Below, one piece after another: positions 41,586 through 52,873 of a stretch of DNA of 64,000 nucleotides. The stretch comes from Serinicoccus hydrothermalis (GTDB taxonomy: Bacteria; Actinomycetota; Actinomycetes; Actinomycetales; Dermatophilaceae): the NCBI RefSeq assembly GCF_001685415.1, contig NZ_CP014989.1, forward strand, positions 248,001 through 312,000. The letters are read 5' to 3'. A model generated the notes under the pieces. That model was not told the DNA's origin and ran no database searches. It saw only the letters and a list, made by a program, of their open reading frames with translations. Each line of letters starts with the position of its first letter. Position 1 is the stretch's first letter. A program made the translations under genes and the position numbers.

Positions 41586-42565
41586 GTCCGGCAGAGCCCG
41601 GGGCGGCGGACCGGCACCCGGGACCGGATGGGAGGACGGACGTGACGGCACGGCGCACCGACCTGGGCGAGCAGCCGCCGGCACCGCCCGGTGCGGTGGG
41701 CCGCTCCGACGTCGTCATCCTCACCGGGATGTCCGGGGCGGGACGGACGACCGCCGGGGACGTGCTGGAGGACCGCGGCTGGTACGTCGTGGACAACCTC
41801 CCGCCGGCCATGATCGTGCGGCTCATGGACCTCACCGCGGACGACCCGCAGCGGCAGCGGGTGGCGGTCGTCGCCGACGTCCGCAGCCGCGACTTCACCA
41901 GCGAGCTCGCGGGGGCGCTGCACACCCTGGGGGAGCGGGGCTGGCGGCCGCGGGTCGTCTTCGTCGACTCCTCGGACGAGTCGTTGGTGCGCCGCTTCGA
42001 GGCGGTCCGCCGACCGCACCCGCTGCAGGGCGAGGGGCTGCTGCTCGACGGCATCCGCCGGGAGCGCCGGATGCTCGGCGACATCCGCTCCGACGCGGAC
42101 CTCGTGCTCGACACCTCCAACTACAACGTCCACGAGCTGGCGGCCAAGATCGACTCCCTGCTCGCCGGGGATGCCGACGTCAAGCTCCGCTTCGCGGTCA
42201 TGGCCTTCGGCTTCAAGTACGGCATCCCGCTGGACGCCGACGTCGTCCTCGACCTGCGCTTCCTGCCCAACCCCTACTGGGACCCGGAGCTGCGCCCCCA
42301 CACCGGCAAGGACGCCCCGGTCCGCGAGTTCGTCCTCGGTCAGGACCTGGCGCAGGACTACATCCGGCACGCCGAGCAGCTGCTGCGCACCGCGGTCCGG
42401 GGCTACCTCGCCGAGGGCCGGCGCTACGTCACCGTGGCCGTCGGCTGCACCGGCGGCAAGCACCGCTCCGTGGCCACGGCCGACGAGCTCGCCCGGCGGC
42501 TGGCCGACCTGCAGGAGCTGGACGTCCAGATCTCGACCTTCCACCGGGACCTGGGGCGCGAGTGA
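41582..42565 (+). CDS. rapZ: RapZ family nucleotide-binding protein
   Basis: A 327-residue protein. The P-loop is [21 protein letters not shown] with Arg in place of the usual Lys, as in other actinobacterial members; next are [18 protein letters not shown] and the C-terminal [18 protein letters not shown]. In E. coli RapZ controls GlmS small RNAs; in actinobacteria the target is unknown. About 35 residues precede the P-loop. It overlaps uvrC and yvcK by four bases each, forming the conserved uvrC-rapZ-yvcK-whiA run. Confidence 0.95.
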   Translation: MSPAEPGAADRHPGPDGRTDVTARRTDLGEQPPAPPGAVGRSDVVILTGMSGAGRTTAGDVLEDRGWYVVDNLPPAMIVRLMDLTADDPQRQRVAVVADVRSRDFTSELAGALHTLGERGWRPRVVFVDSSDESLVRRFEAVRRPHPLQGEGLLLDGIRRERRMLGDIRSDADLVLDTSNYNVHELAAKIDSLLAGDADVKLRFAVMAFGFKYGIPLDADVVLDLRFLPNPYWDPELRPHTGKDAPVREFVLGQDLAQDYIRHAEQLLRTAVRGYLAEGRRYVTVAVGCTGGKHRSVATADELARRLADLQELDVQISTFHRDLGRE

Positions 42566-43524
42566 GCGGGCGACGGGTGGTCGCGCTGGGTGGCGGGCAC
42601 GGCCTGTCCGCCTCGCTGCACGCGCTGCGGCACCTCACCGAGGCGATCACCGCGGTGGTCACCGTGGCCGACGACGGTGGCTCGAGCGGCCGGCTCCGGC
42701 AGGAGTTCGACATCCTGCCTCCCGGCGACCTACGCATGGCCCTGGCGGCGCTATGCGAGGACACGGCCTGGGGGCACCAGTGGTCGGCGGTCCTGCAGCA
42801 CCGCTTCCGCGGGGCCGGCGAGCTGTCCGGTCACGCCCTGGGCAACCTGCTCATCATGGCCCTCTGGGACCTCCGGCCGCACGAGCAGGTGCGCGGTCTG
42901 GACCTCGTGGGCCGTCTGCTCAACACGCGAGGGCGGGTGCTGCCGATGGCGCTGGACCCGCTCGACATCGAGGCCCAGATCGAGCAGCCGGGTGGGTCCG
43001 GCACCGCGCTGCTCACGACCGTGCGTGGTCAGTCGACGGTCGCCGCCCACCCCGGCACGGTCCGGTCGGTCCGCCTCATCCCCGAGGCGCCGCGCGCCTG
43101 TCCGGAGGCCCTGGAGTCGATCAAGCTCGCCGACCTCGTGGTCCTCGGCCCCGGCTCGTGGTTCACCTCGGTCATGCCGCACCTCCTCGTGCCCGAGCTG
43201 CGCCAGGCGCTGTGCGACACCCCGGCCCGGCGCATCCTCACCCTCAACGTCAGCCTGAGCGACGACGAGGCCAGCGGCTACACCCTCGCCGAGCACGTGG
43301 CCGCGGTCGCGACGCACGCCCCCGACCTGACCTTCGACCACGTCATCGCCGACCCCCAGGTCGCGCGCACCGACGCCGAGCGGGCGGCCCTGGAGGCCGC
43401 GGTCGCGGGGGTGGGCGCCAGCCTCGTGCTCACGACCGTCGGCAAGCAGAACCACCCAGGGGTCCACGACACCCTGCGCCTCGCGGCGGCCTACCGGGAC
43501 GTCATGGCGGAGCAGGGGCTGTGA
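42562..43524 (+). CDS. yvcK: Gluconeogenesis factor YvcK (CofD-like)
   Basis: A 320-residue protein of the CofD/YvcK family, opening [20 protein letters not shown]. It has [31 protein letters not shown], then [12 protein letters not shown] and [21 protein letters not shown]. YvcK binds UDP-sugars and links carbon metabolism to cell-envelope synthesis in Bacillus and mycobacteria. Placement between rapZ and whiA is the usual actinobacterial arrangement. GTG 42562 overlaps the rapZ stop. Confidence 0.95.
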   Translation: MSGRRVVALGGGHGLSASLHALRHLTEAITAVVTVADDGGSSGRLRQEFDILPPGDLRMALAALCEDTAWGHQWSAVLQHRFRGAGELSGHALGNLLIMALWDLRPHEQVRGLDLVGRLLNTRGRVLPMALDPLDIEAQIEQPGGSGTALLTTVRGQSTVAAHPGTVRSVRLIPEAPRACPEALESIKLADLVVLGPGSWFTSVMPHLLVPELRQALCDTPARRILTLNVSLSDDEASGYTLAEHVAAVATHAPDLTFDHVIADPQVARTDAERAALEAAVAGVGASLVLTTVGKQNHPGVHDTLRLAAAYRDVMAEQGL

Positions 43525-43600
43525 GCGCGGCAGCCCCGCCAGAGGGTAGCCTTCCGGGGTCCTCGGGGGACCGGACCCCGGGGAGCGCGACCGGCCGACC

Positions 43601-43607
43601 GAGGAGG
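43601..43607 (+). promoter_or_regulatory. Ribosome binding site deciding the whiA start
   Basis: GAGGAGG directly abuts an ATG at 43608, leaving no spacer for initiation there. GTG 43617 is nine bases downstream and fits both the spacing and the usual WhiA N-terminus ([14 protein letters not shown]). Confidence 0.7.
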
Positions 43608-43616
43608 ATGACTGCC

Positions 43617-44597
43617 GTGGCGATGACCGCGAAGGTCAAGGACGAGCTGAGCCGGCTCCCCGTCACCCGCACCTGCTGCCGCAAGGCGGAGGTCTCGACG
43701 ATGCTGCGCTTCGCCGGGGGGCTGCACATCGTGGGCGGACGCATCGTCATCGAGGCCGAGCTCGACACCGCGCAGAGTGCCCGCCGGCTGCGCACCTTCA
43801 TGGCCGAGGTCTACGGCTCCAGCAGCGAGCTCATGGTCCTGAGCCCCGGCGGGCTGCGCAAGCAGACGCGGTACGTCGTGCGCGCCACCTCCGACGGGGA
43901 GTCGCTGGCCCGCCAGACCGGGCTGATCGACCACCGCGGTCGCCCCGTGCGGGGCCTGCCGCCGCGGGTCGTCGGTGCGGCTGTCTGCGACGCCGAGGCC
44001 GCCTGGCGCGGTGCCTTCATCGCCCACGGCTCCATCACCGAGCCGGGCCGCTCGTCGGCGATGGAGGTCACCTGCCCCGGCCCCGAGGCGGCCCTGGCGC
44101 TGGTCGGAGCGGCCCGCCGCCTGGGCATCCAGGCCAAGGCGCGGGAGGTGCGCGGGGTCGACCGGGTGGTGATCCGGGACGGCGACGCCATCGGGGCGAT
44201 GCTCACCCGGCTCGGGGCCCACGACGCCGTCCTCGCCTGGGAGGAGCGCCGGATGCGCCGCGAGGTGCGGGCCACGGCCAACCGGCTCGCCAACTTCGAC
44301 GACGCCAACCTGCGCCGCTCGGCGCGGGCCGCGGTGGCGGCCGGAGCCCGCGTGGAGCGCGCCATGGAGATCCTCGGCGACGACGTCCCGGACCACCTCC
44401 GGGTCGCCGGCACCCTGCGTCTGGAGCACAAGCAGGCCAGCCTCGAGGAGCTCGGCCAGCTGGCCGACCCCGCGATGACCAAGGACGCGGTCGCCGGACG
44501 CATCCGCCGGCTGCTCGCCATGGCCGACAAGCGTGCCGAGGAGCTCGGGATCGAGGGCACCGAGGCCAACATCACCCCGGACATGCTCGAGGACTGA
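43617..44597 (+). CDS. whiA: DNA-binding protein WhiA (sporulation/cell-division regulator homolog)
   Basis: A 326-residue protein. The N-terminal LAGLIDADG-like half runs from [23 protein letters not shown] through [20 protein letters not shown]; the C-terminal helix-turn-helix half includes [22 protein letters not shown] and [16 protein letters not shown]. In Streptomyces WhiA activates division and sporulation genes with WhiB; in non-sporulators it is kept for growth and division. The start is GTG 43617, in good spacing from GAGGAGG. It ends the uvrC-rapZ-yvcK-whiA run, and gap follows with its own promoter. Confidence 0.95.
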   Translation: MAMTAKVKDELSRLPVTRTCCRKAEVSTMLRFAGGLHIVGGRIVIEAELDTAQSARRLRTFMAEVYGSSSELMVLSPGGLRKQTRYVVRATSDGESLARQTGLIDHRGRPVRGLPPRVVGAAVCDAEAAWRGAFIAHGSITEPGRSSAMEVTCPGPEAALALVGAARRLGIQAKAREVRGVDRVVIRDGDAIGAMLTRLGAHDAVLAWEERRMRREVRATANRLANFDDANLRRSARAAVAAGARVERAMEILGDDVPDHLRVAGTLRLEHKQASLEELGQLADPAMTKDAVAGRIRRLLAMADKRAEELGIEGTEANITPDMLED

Positions 44598-44638
44598 CGC
44601 CACGTCATACCGATGTGGTGCGGGCCTGCACCTGCCGC

Positions 44639-44644
44639 TAGGTT
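44639..44644 (+). promoter_or_regulatory. Candidate -10 box of gap
   Basis: TAGGTT lies about 78 bases before the gap ATG, giving a leader of roughly 70 bases that ends in AGGAAGG before the start. There is no -35 consensus at the expected distance. Confidence 0.45.
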
Positions 44645-44667
44645 GGGGGGAGGACGACGGCGTCTGA

Positions 44668-45725
<1,058 letters not shown>

Positions 45726-45726
<1 letters not shown>

Positions 45727-46943
45727 TGCGGACGATCGATCAGCTCAGCGACGAGCTCGGCGGGCTGGCGGGTCGCACCGTGCTGGTGCGCAGCGACCTC
45801 AACGTGCCGCTCGACGGGCAGGAGATCACCGACGACGGACGCGTCCGCGCCTCGGTGCCCACGATCACCCGGCTCGCACGCGAGGGCGCCCGGGTCGTGG
45901 TCTGCGCCCACCTCGGCCGCCCCAAGGGCACGCCGGAGGCGAAGTACTCCCTGGCCCCGGTGGCGACCCGCCTCGACGAGCTCCTCGACGACGACATCAC
46001 CGTGTCCTTCGTCGAGGAGACGGTCGGGGACCGCGCCACCGCCGCGGTGCAGGCCCTGGCGGACGGCGACGTCCTCGTCCTGGAGAACCTCCGGTTCAAC
46101 CCCGGCGAGACGGCCAAGACGGACGAGGAACGTGCCGACTTCGCGCAGGCGCTGGCCGCCCTGGCCGACGCGTTCGTCTCCGACGGCTTCGGCGTGGTCC
46201 ACCGGGCCCAGGCCTCGGTCTACGACGTGCCGCGGCTCCTGCCGCACGCCGCCGGCGGGCTCGTCGTCTCCGAGGTCGAGGTCATGCGCGCCCTGCGGGA
46301 GGACCCGCGCCGCCCGTATGCCGTGATCCTCGGCGGCGCCAAGGTCAGCGACAAGCTCGGCGTCATCGAGTCGCTCATCACCGTGGCGGACCGGCTGCTC
46401 ATCGGCGGCGGGATGGTCTTCACCTTCCTCAAGGCCCAGGGCCACGAGGTCGGCACCAGCCTGCTGGAGGAGGACCAGGTCGACACGGTCAAGGGCTACC
46501 TCGAGACCGCCGCCGAGCGCGGCGTCGAGATCGTCCTGCCCACCGACGTGGTCGTGGCCGACGCCTTCTCCGCGGACGCCGCCCACGAGGTCGTGCCCGC
46601 GGACGCCATGCCGGCCGACCGGATGGGTCTGGACATCGGCCCGGACTCCGAGGAGCTCTTCGTCGGTCGGCTGGCCGATGCGCAGACGATCTTCTGGAAC
46701 GGCCCCATGGGGGCCTTCGAGATGGAGCCCTTCGCCGGGGGCACCCGAGCCGTGGCGCAGGCCCTCGTCGACCGGACCTCCGAGGGTGCCCTCACGGTCG
46801 TCGGCGGAGGGGACTCCGCCGCCGCGGTCCGGGACTTCGGGCATACCGACGACGACTTCAGCCACATCTCCACCGGCGGTGGGGCGAGCCTGGAGTACCT
46901 CGAGGGCAAGGACCTTCCCGGACTGTCGGTGCTGGAGGACTGA
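45726..46943 (+). CDS. pgk: Phosphoglycerate kinase
   Basis: A 405-residue enzyme transferring phosphate from 1,3-bisphosphoglycerate to ADP. Motifs: [20 protein letters not shown] (substrate-binding N-terminal), [24 protein letters not shown], and the ATP-binding [17 protein letters not shown] and [21 protein letters not shown] 45726 overlaps the last base of the gap stop. tpiA begins one base after its stop. Confidence 0.97.
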
Positions 46944-46944
46944 G

Positions 46945-47742
46945 ATGGCGACACGGACCCCGCTGATGGCGGGCAACTGGAAGATGAACCTGGACCACCT
47001 GCAGGGCACCCACCTCGTGCAGAAGCTCGACTGGACCCTGCGCGACGGACGGCACGACCACGCGGCCGTCGAGGTGGTCGTGCTGCCACCCTTCACCGAC
47101 CTGCGCTCGGTGCAGACCCTCGTGCAGGGCGACAAGCTCGCGCTGCGCTACGGCGGTCAGGACCTCAGCCCGCACGACGAGGGGGCCTACACCGGCGACA
47201 TCTCCGGCGCCTTCCTCGCCAAGCTGGGGTGCACCTACGTCGTCGTGGGCCACAGCGAGCGGCGCGAGGGGCACGAGGAGTCCGACGAGCTCGTCGGGGC
47301 CAAGGTGCGCGCCGCGCTGCGGCACGACCTCACGCCGATCCTGTGCGTCGGGGAGCCGCTCGACGTGAGGCAGGCCGGGACCCACGTGGAGCACGTCGTC
47401 GCCCAGCTGCGGGCCGCCCTGGGCGATCTCGACGCGGAGCAGGTCGCCCGCGTCGTCGTCGCCTACGAGCCGGTCTGGGCCATCGGCACCGGCGAGGTGG
47501 CGACGCCCGACGACGCGCAGGAGGTCTGCGCCGCGATCCGGTCCACCGTCGAGGAGCTGGTCGGCAGCTCCGTCGCCGACGGGCTCCGGGTGCTCTACGG
47601 CGGCTCGGTCAAGCCGGGCAACGTCGCCGAGATCATGCGGCGCCCGGACGTCGACGGTGCCCTGGTCGGCGGGGCGTCGCTGTCGGTGGACGACTTCGCC
47701 GCCATCTGCCGCTACCAGCAGCACGCCGGCGCGACCGGCTGA
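46945..47742 (+). CDS. tpiA: Triosephosphate isomerase
   Basis: A 265-residue TIM barrel. Conserved residues: Lys in [12 protein letters not shown], the catalytic His in [12 protein letters not shown], the catalytic Glu in [13 protein letters not shown], and the phosphate-binding [10 protein letters not shown] and [12 protein letters not shown] 46945 follows GGAGG (46935-46939). It is separated from secG by 109 bases containing an 11-bp hairpin. Confidence 0.97.
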   Translation: MATRTPLMAGNWKMNLDHLQGTHLVQKLDWTLRDGRHDHAAVEVVVLPPFTDLRSVQTLVQGDKLALRYGGQDLSPHDEGAYTGDISGAFLAKLGCTYVVVGHSERREGHEESDELVGAKVRAALRHDLTPILCVGEPLDVRQAGTHVEHVVAQLRAALGDLDAEQVARVVVAYEPVWAIGTGEVATPDDAQEVCAAIRSTVEELVGSSVADGLRVLYGGSVKPGNVAEIMRRPDVDGALVGGASLSVDDFAAICRYQQHAGATG

Positions 47743-47780
47743 CACCCGTGCCCTCGTCGGCGCGGCCCTGCCGCGTCGGT

Positions 47781-47786
47781 TAGGCT
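47781..47786 (+). promoter_or_regulatory. Candidate -10 box of secG
   Basis: TAGGCT predicts a transcript start near 47793 and a leader of about 60 bases, which begins within the hairpin at 47788-47818. There is no -35 match. Confidence 0.5.
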
Positions 47787-47787
47787 G

Positions 47788-47818
47788 TCTGGTGCCCCTG
47801 CGGGTCCGGGGCACCAGA
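47788..47818 (+). terminator. 11-bp perfect hairpin between tpiA and secG (terminator or 5'-leader structure)
   Basis: Arms TCTGGTGCCCC (47788-47798) and GGGGCACCAGA (47808-47818) pair perfectly around a 9-base loop. It lies 45 bases after tpiA and starts two bases after a TAGGCT -10 box. It may end the gap-pgk-tpiA transcript or fold at the 5' end of the secG mRNA; sequence alone does not decide. No T tract follows. Confidence 0.6.
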
Positions 47819-47851
47819 CCTCTCGCCCGTTCGACGACAAGGTGTGCCCAC

Positions 47852-48094
47852 GTGGAGTTCGTCCGCTGGTTCCTGGACGCCCTGCTGGTGATCACCAGCT
47901 GCTTCCTGGTGCTGCTGATCCTGATGCACAAGGGCCGCGGCGGTGGCATGTCCGACATGTTCGGGGGAGGCATGAGCAGCAGCCTGGGCGGCAGCTCGGT
48001 CGCGGAGCGCAACCTCAACCGCATCACCGTGGCGATGGCCCTGGTGTGGGTCTCGGTGATCGTCGGCCTCGGGGTGCTCGTCCGCTTCAGCTGA
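47852..48094 (+). CDS. secG: Preprotein translocase subunit SecG
   Basis: An 80-residue membrane subunit of SecYEG. Two hydrophobic helices (residues about 4-23 and 57-77) flank the conserved cytosolic loop LMHKGRGGGMSDMFGGGMSS. GTG 47852 follows an AAGGTG (47839-47844) with a short spacer. Position after tpiA and before rbpA is standard in actinobacteria. Confidence 0.95.
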   Translation: MEFVRWFLDALLVITSCFLVLLILMHKGRGGGMSDMFGGGMSSSLGGSSVAERNLNRITVAMALVWVSVIVGLGVLVRFS

Positions 48095-48137
48095 GCTCGC
48101 CTCACCCCGGTGGGGGAGGTATGCCGGTGCGCCGGGG

Positions 48138-48143
48138 TAGGGT
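48138..48143 (+). promoter_or_regulatory. Candidate -10 box of rbpA
   Basis: TAGGGT lies 41 bases before the rbpA ATG, giving a leader of about 35 bases containing GAGGC. I see no clear thiol-stress sigma (SigR-type GGAAT) element upstream, although rbpA is so regulated in Streptomyces. Confidence 0.45.
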
Positions 48144-48184
48144 GTCCCCGTCCGCTGCAGGTCGGTGCCGAAACGAGGCAAGAC

Positions 48185-48544
48185 ATGGTCAACACCAACG
48201 CCATCCGTGGCTCGCGCGTGGGGTCCGGCCCCATGGGGGAGAGCGAGCGCGGGGACGCCGCACCCCGGGTCCGGGTCAGCTTCTGGTGCGCGCACGGTCA
48301 CGAGACCCGGCCCAGCTTCGCCCAGGACGGCGAGGTCGAGGTCCCGGACGTCTGGGACTGCCCCCGGTGCGGCCTGCCGGCCGGCCAGGACCGCACGACC
48401 CCGCCGGAGGCCCCGCGGACCGAGCCCTACAAGACGCACCTCGCCTACGTGAAGGAGCGCCGTAGCGACTCCGACGGCGCGGCCCTGCTCGACGAGGCCC
48501 TCGCCCGGATGCGGGAGCGGGGGGTCGGGGGCGGCGGTCGCTGA
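48185..48544 (+). CDS. rbpA: RNA polymerase-binding protein RbpA
   Basis: A 119-residue actinobacterial RNA polymerase partner that stabilises sigma-A/open complexes. It begins MVNTNAIRGSRVGSGPMGE, the basic DNA-contacting linker being near the N-terminus here, with a central zinc-ribbon-like core: FWCAHGHET, then DVWDCPRCGLPAG. The C-terminal sigma-interacting helix is near THLAYVKERRSDSDGAALLDEAL. It converges on opcA, 26 bases beyond its stop; no hairpin lies in the gap. Confidence 0.95.
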   Translation: MVNTNAIRGSRVGSGPMGESERGDAAPRVRVSFWCAHGHETRPSFAQDGEVEVPDVWDCPRCGLPAGQDRTTPPEAPRTEPYKTHLAYVKERRSDSDGAALLDEALARMRERGVGGGGR

Positions 48545-48570
48545 CTACCGCCGCCGCGCCGACCGTCACC

Positions 48571-49695
48571 TCAGTCCGAGGCGTCCTCCTCGATCTGCTC
48601 CAGCCCCTCCTGCACGGCCTCCTCGACCGCGTTCGAGTCCGCCTTGGAGGGTGGCTCCGGGGCCTTCTGCAAGGACCTGCTGCCGAGCCGGGAGGAACCG
48701 GACCGGTCGACCTCCGCCGGACCGGCCGGGAGGTCGCCGGCACGCGCGGCGCCGGAGGCGGTTCCGCCGCGGCGGACCTGGGGGAGGCCGCTGCACAGCG
48801 ACCGGGCATACACCTCGTCCGCGTCCAGCCGCCGCAGCTCGGCCGTGAGGGCCGCCGGCAGGGTGGGCGTGTGCAGCGCCACCAGGCGGGGCTGGCTGCC
48901 GACCATCGACAGCGTGGCCGTGCCGCCGGAGTCGTCCAGCCGGACGAGGTCCACCGGTCCCGAGGCGCGCTCGAGCCGCACGCTCTGCACCCCGGACCCC
49001 ACAGGGGTCCGCACCCGCTCCACCGGGCAGCGCAGCGACGAGGCCAGCCAGCCCGCGAGCAGGTCGCAGCTCGGGCAGTCCGGCTCGCCCGCGACCACGG
49101 CCCGCTGGACAGACTCGAACGGCTCGCTCTCCAGCGACGCCGCGAGCAGCGCCCGCCAGCGGGTGATCCTCGTCCACGTGAGGTCGGTGTCACCGGGCTG
49201 GTAGTGCTTGGTCCGGCGGCGCAGCTGGGTGCCCGTCTTCGCCCCGGTGGGGGCCGCGGCGTCGGTGATGCGACGGTGCGCCATCCGGCCCAGGGGAGAG
49301 CCGGCGACGTCGGAGGGCGCCTGCCCGGGCCACCACGCCACGACGGGGGAGTCCGGGAGCATGAGCGGGGTGACCACCGAGCTTCCGTGCCGGGTCAGCT
49401 CGCCGTAGAGGCGCAGCACGACGATCTCCGAGGCGCCGGCGTCGCCGCCGACCCGGATCTGCGCGTCGAGACGCCCCCGCCCGCGGGCGTTGGCGCTGAC
49501 CACCACGAGGATGCGCGCCGGGTGCTGGCGGGTGGCCTCGCTGGCCACCTCCACCGCCTCGTCGGCGAGCTCCTCGTCCACGACGACGAGCAGCGTGAGC
49601 ACACGACCCATGGCCATGGCCCCGACCTGGTTGCGCAACCGGACGAGGTTCTTGGCGACGTCCGCCGCGCTCGAGCTGGGCAGGTCGACGATCAT
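48571..49695 (-). CDS. opcA: Glucose-6-phosphate dehydrogenase assembly protein OpcA
   Basis: A 374-residue protein required for activity of Zwf in actinobacteria and cyanobacteria. N-terminal MIVDLPSSSAADVAKNLVRLR and the central PDSPVVAWWPGQAPSD are typical, followed by RRITDAA and LTWTRITRWRALLAASLE. The C-terminal ~70 residues (SGSSRLGSRSLQKAPEPPSK, then Glu-rich) form a low-complexity tail beyond the usual length. ATG 49695 overlaps the zwf stop by four bases. It is last in tkt-tal-pgi-zwf-opcA; the lactonase gene pgl that often follows is absent here. Confidence 0.93.
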   Translation of the reverse strand: MIVDLPSSSAADVAKNLVRLRNQVGAMAMGRVLTLLVVVDEELADEAVEVASEATRQHPARILVVVSANARGRGRLDAQIRVGGDAGASEIVVLRLYGELTRHGSSVVTPLMLPDSPVVAWWPGQAPSDVAGSPLGRMAHRRITDAAAPTGAKTGTQLRRRTKHYQPGDTDLTWTRITRWRALLAASLESEPFESVQRAVVAGEPDCPSCDLLAGWLASSLRCPVERVRTPVGSGVQSVRLERASGPVDLVRLDDSGGTATLSMVGSQPRLVALHTPTLPAALTAELRRLDADEVYARSLCSGLPQVRRGGTASGAARAGDLPAGPAEVDRSGSSRLGSRSLQKAPEPPSKADSNAVEEAVQEGLEQIEEDASD

Positions 49696-51245
49696 GGCAG
49701 CCTCCACTCCCGGCCGTCGCGGCGCATCATCTGGTCCGACCCGTCCGGGCCCCACGTCCCGGCGGGGTAGTCCTCGGGCGGCCGGTCGCTCGCGGCCCAG
49801 TGCTCGATGACCGGGTCCAGGATGCGCCAGGACTGCTCGACCTCCGCGTGCCGGGGGAAGAGCGGCGGCTCGCCCAGGAGGACGTCGAGGATGAGCCGCT
49901 CGTAGGCCTCGGGGCTGGACTCGGTGAAGGAGGAGCCGTAGCCGAAGTCCATGGAGACGTCGCGCACCTCCATCTGGCTCCCGGGGACCTTGGACCCGAA
50001 GCGCATCGTCATCCCCTCGTCCGGCTGCACGCGGATGACGATGGCGTTGGCGCCCAGCTCCTCGGTGGCGGTCGAGGTGAAGGGCAGGTGCGGGGCCCGG
50101 CGGAAGACCACGGCGATCTCGGTCACCCGCTTGCCCAGACGCTTGCCGGTCCGCAGGTAGAACGGGACCCCGGCCCAGCGGCGCGTCCGCACGTCGACCC
50201 TGAGCGCGGCATACGTCTCCGTGCGGTTCGCGGCGTCCACCCCGTCCTCGTCGAGGTAGCCGTCCACCTTCTCGGTGCCCTGCCACCCGGCGGCGTAGCG
50301 GCCGCGGGCGGTGGCGGTGTCGAGGTTCTCGGGCAGGCTGACCGCGGCCAGCACCTTCTCCTTCTCCGCCCGGACCGCGTCCGCGGTGAAGGCGACGGGC
50401 TCCTCCATCGCCGTGAGCGCGAGGAGCTGGAGCAGGTGGTTCTGGATGACGTCCCGGGCCGCACCGACCTCGTCGTAGTAGCCCGCGCGCCCGCCGATGC
50501 CGATGTCCTCGGCCATGGTGATCTGCACGTGGTCGACGTAGTTGGCGTTCCAGACCGGCTCGAAGAGCTGGTTCGCGAAGCGCAGGGCGAGGATGTTCTG
50601 GACCGTCTCCTTGCCCAGGTAGTGGTCGATCCGGAAGATCGAGTCGGCCGGGAAGACGCCCTCGACGATCTCGTTGAGCTCCTGGGCGCTGCGCAGGTCG
50701 TGACCGAAGGGCTTCTCGATGACGACCCGTCGCCAGGTGCCCGGCCGCGGGTCGGAGAGGCCCGACTCCTGCAGCCGGGTGCAGACGTCGGCGAACCACG
50801 ACGGGGGGATCGACAGGTAGAAGGCGTGGTTGCCGCCGGTGCCGCGCTCCTCGTCCAGCTCGCGGACCGTGCGGGCCAGCAGCTCGAAGGCGTCCGGGTC
50901 GTCGAAGGCGCCCGGTACGAAGCGGAAGCCCTCGGCCAGGGAGCGCCACACCTCCTCGCGGAACTCGGTGCGCGCGTGCTGGCGCACCGAGTCGTAGACG
51001 ACCTTGGCGAAGTCCTGGTCCGCCCAGTCCCGGCGGGCGAAACCGACGAGGGAGAAGCCGGGCGGCAGCAGCCCGCGGCTGGCCAGGTCGTAGATCGCCG
51101 GCATGAGCTTCTTGCGGGCCAGGTCACCGGTGACGCCGAACATGACCATGCTGCACGGCCCGGCGATGCGCGGCAGGCGCTTGTCGTCCGGGTCGCGCAG
51201 CGGGTTGGTGTCGGCGGTGACAGGTGCGGGCGCGGGGCCGCTCAC
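49692..51245 (-). CDS. zwf: Glucose-6-phosphate 1-dehydrogenase
   Basis: A 517-residue NADP-linked enzyme opening the oxidative pentose phosphate pathway. Motifs: the NADP-binding VMFGVTGDLARKKLMPAIYDL, the active-site RIDHYLGKETVQNIL, and VIEKPFGHDLRSA. GTG 51245 overlaps the pgi stop by four bases. The preceding ~30 residues ([20 protein letters not shown]) are a variable extension. OpcA downstream is its activator. Confidence 0.96.
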   Translation of the reverse strand: MSGPAPAPVTADTNPLRDPDDKRLPRIAGPCSMVMFGVTGDLARKKLMPAIYDLASRGLLPPGFSLVGFARRDWADQDFAKVVYDSVRQHARTEFREEVWRSLAEGFRFVPGAFDDPDAFELLARTVRELDEERGTGGNHAFYLSIPPSWFADVCTRLQESGLSDPRPGTWRRVVIEKPFGHDLRSAQELNEIVEGVFPADSIFRIDHYLGKETVQNILALRFANQLFEPVWNANYVDHVQITMAEDIGIGGRAGYYDEVGAARDVIQNHLLQLLALTAMEEPVAFTADAVRAEKEKVLAAVSLPENLDTATARGRYAAGWQGTEKVDGYLDEDGVDAANRTETYAALRVDVRTRRWAGVPFYLRTGKRLGKRVTEIAVVFRRAPHLPFTSTATEELGANAIVIRVQPDEGMTMRFGSKVPGSQMEVRDVSMDFGYGSSFTESSPEAYERLILDVLLGEPPLFPRHAEVEQSWRILDPVIEHWAASDRPPEDYPAGTWGPDGSDQMMRRDGREWRLP

Positions 51246-52873
51246 AACGCCTCGCGCAGCTGGGCCAGCCCGGCTGCCTGGTCGGTGAGGTGCAGGCGCA
51301 GCACCGGCCGCTCGTGGTCGGCGAGCACCGCCGCGTCCCCGGCCGCCTGGGCGGCGATGAACTCCCCGAAGGTGAAGTCCTTGCCGGGCACGTCGAGGTC
51401 CGTCCGCGGCGCGCCCGTGACCTGCAGGTAGACGCCCTGGGCGGGCCCACCCTTGTGGTACTGGCCGGTCGAGTGCAGGAAGCGCGGGCCCCACCCGAAG
51501 GTGACCGGGCGCCCGGTGCGCTCCACGAGCTCACCCTGGACGTCGGCGAGGTCGGCCTGCTCGAGCCGGTCGAGGTAGACCATCACCGCGAGGTAGCCGC
51601 GGGCCGGGTCGAGCTGGTCGAGCAGCGCGGCGACCGCGCCCTCGAGGCTGTCGGTGCCGTCGGGCAGCCAGCCCCCGCCACCGGTGCGGACCTCGACCGC
51701 GCCGTCGGTGAGGACCGGGGCGCCGGCGGCGTCGGCACCGCCCTCCATGATCTCGCGGGCAGCCTTCTTGGCGCTCTCGACGTCCGGCTGGTCGAAGGGG
51801 TTGATCCCCAGCAGGTGGCCCGCGACGGCGGTCGCGACCTCCCACAGCAGCATCTGGGCGCCCAGGGAGCCGGAGACCTCGACGACCGAGTCGGCGTCCG
51901 TGCGGGCCGGACCACCGTCGGTGTCGTCGTCCTCCGGAGCCAGGACCACGACGGTGCAGTCCGAGGTGTCCTGGATGCCGTGGGTGGGGGAGGGTCCGTC
52001 CGGGGCCACGACCGGGAGCACGCCGGTGCCCTGCTTGCCGGTGGACTCGGCGATGAGCTGCTCGGCCCAGTCCGCGAGCCCGACGATGCCGGACCCGGCG
52101 TCGGTGAAGAGCAGCTTGTCGCGCAGCGGCTCGGTGCCCGCGAGGGCGGCCCCGAGGCGCAGCCCCGGGTTGGCCTCGTCGTCCTCGGCGAGCAGGTCGG
52201 CGACCTCCTCGGCCTCGTCGAGCAGCGCCCCGACGTCCACCCCGGCGAGCCCGGAGGGGACGAGCCCGAAGGCGGTCAGCGCGGAGTAGCGCCCGCCCAC
52301 CTCGGGGTCGGCGTTGACGACGCGGTAGCCGTCGGCCCGAGCCTGCTCGTCGAGCGGGCTCCCGGGGTCGGTGACGACGACGATGCGCTCGGTCGGGTCG
52401 ATGCCCGCCTCGGTGAAGGCGTGCACGAAGGCCCGGCGCTGGCTGTCCGTCTCCAGGGTCGAGCCGGACTTGGAGGAGACGACGACGGCGGTGCCGGCGA
52501 GGTCCTCCTCCAGCGCCCCGCGGACCATGTCCGGGTCGGAGCTGTCCAGCACGACCAGGGGCACCCCGGCGGTACCGGTGATGACCTCGGGCGCCAGCGA
52601 GGAGCCGCCCATGCCGCAGAGCACGACGCGGTCGACGCCGCGCTCGCGCAGCTCCTCGGCCAGCGCCTCGATCTCCCCGACGAGCGGCCGGGAGGAACGG
52701 GGGAGGCCGACCCAGGACAGCCGGATGGAGGCCTCGGACTCGGCGTCCGGTCCCCACAGCGTGGGGTCCTGCTCGAAGAGCCGGGAGGCCACGCGGTCCG
52801 AGACCAGGGTGGGCAGGTGGTGCTCGACGGCGTCGGCCGCGGCCCCGAGGGCCTGGACGGCGAGGGTGCTCAC
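51242..52873 (-). CDS. pgi: Glucose-6-phosphate isomerase
   Basis: A 543-residue isomerase of the actinobacterial type found within the pentose phosphate cluster. Motifs: [19 protein letters not shown]-like sequence ([13 protein letters not shown]), the phosphosugar-binding [16 protein letters not shown], and [21 protein letters not shown] 52873 overlaps the tal stop by four bases, and its own stop overlaps zwf. It connects glycolysis to the pathway. Some relatives annotated in this position are long bifunctional fusions with tal; here they are separate. Confidence 0.92.
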   Translation of the reverse strand: MSTLAVQALGAAADAVEHHLPTLVSDRVASRLFEQDPTLWGPDAESEASIRLSWVGLPRSSRPLVGEIEALAEELRERGVDRVVLCGMGGSSLAPEVITGTAGVPLVVLDSSDPDMVRGALEEDLAGTAVVVSSKSGSTLETDSQRRAFVHAFTEAGIDPTERIVVVTDPGSPLDEQARADGYRVVNADPEVGGRYSALTAFGLVPSGLAGVDVGALLDEAEEVADLLAEDDEANPGLRLGAALAGTEPLRDKLLFTDAGSGIVGLADWAEQLIAESTGKQGTGVLPVVAPDGPSPTHGIQDTSDCTVVVLAPEDDDTDGGPARTDADSVVEVSGSLGAQMLLWEVATAVAGHLLGINPFDQPDVESAKKAAREIMEGGADAAGAPVLTDGAVEVRTGGGGWLPDGTDSLEGAVAALLDQLDPARGYLAVMVYLDRLEQADLADVQGELVERTGRPVTFGWGPRFLHSTGQYHKGGPAQGVYLQVTGAPRTDLDVPGKDFTFGEFIAAQAAGDAAVLADHERPVLRLHLTDQAAGLAQLREAL

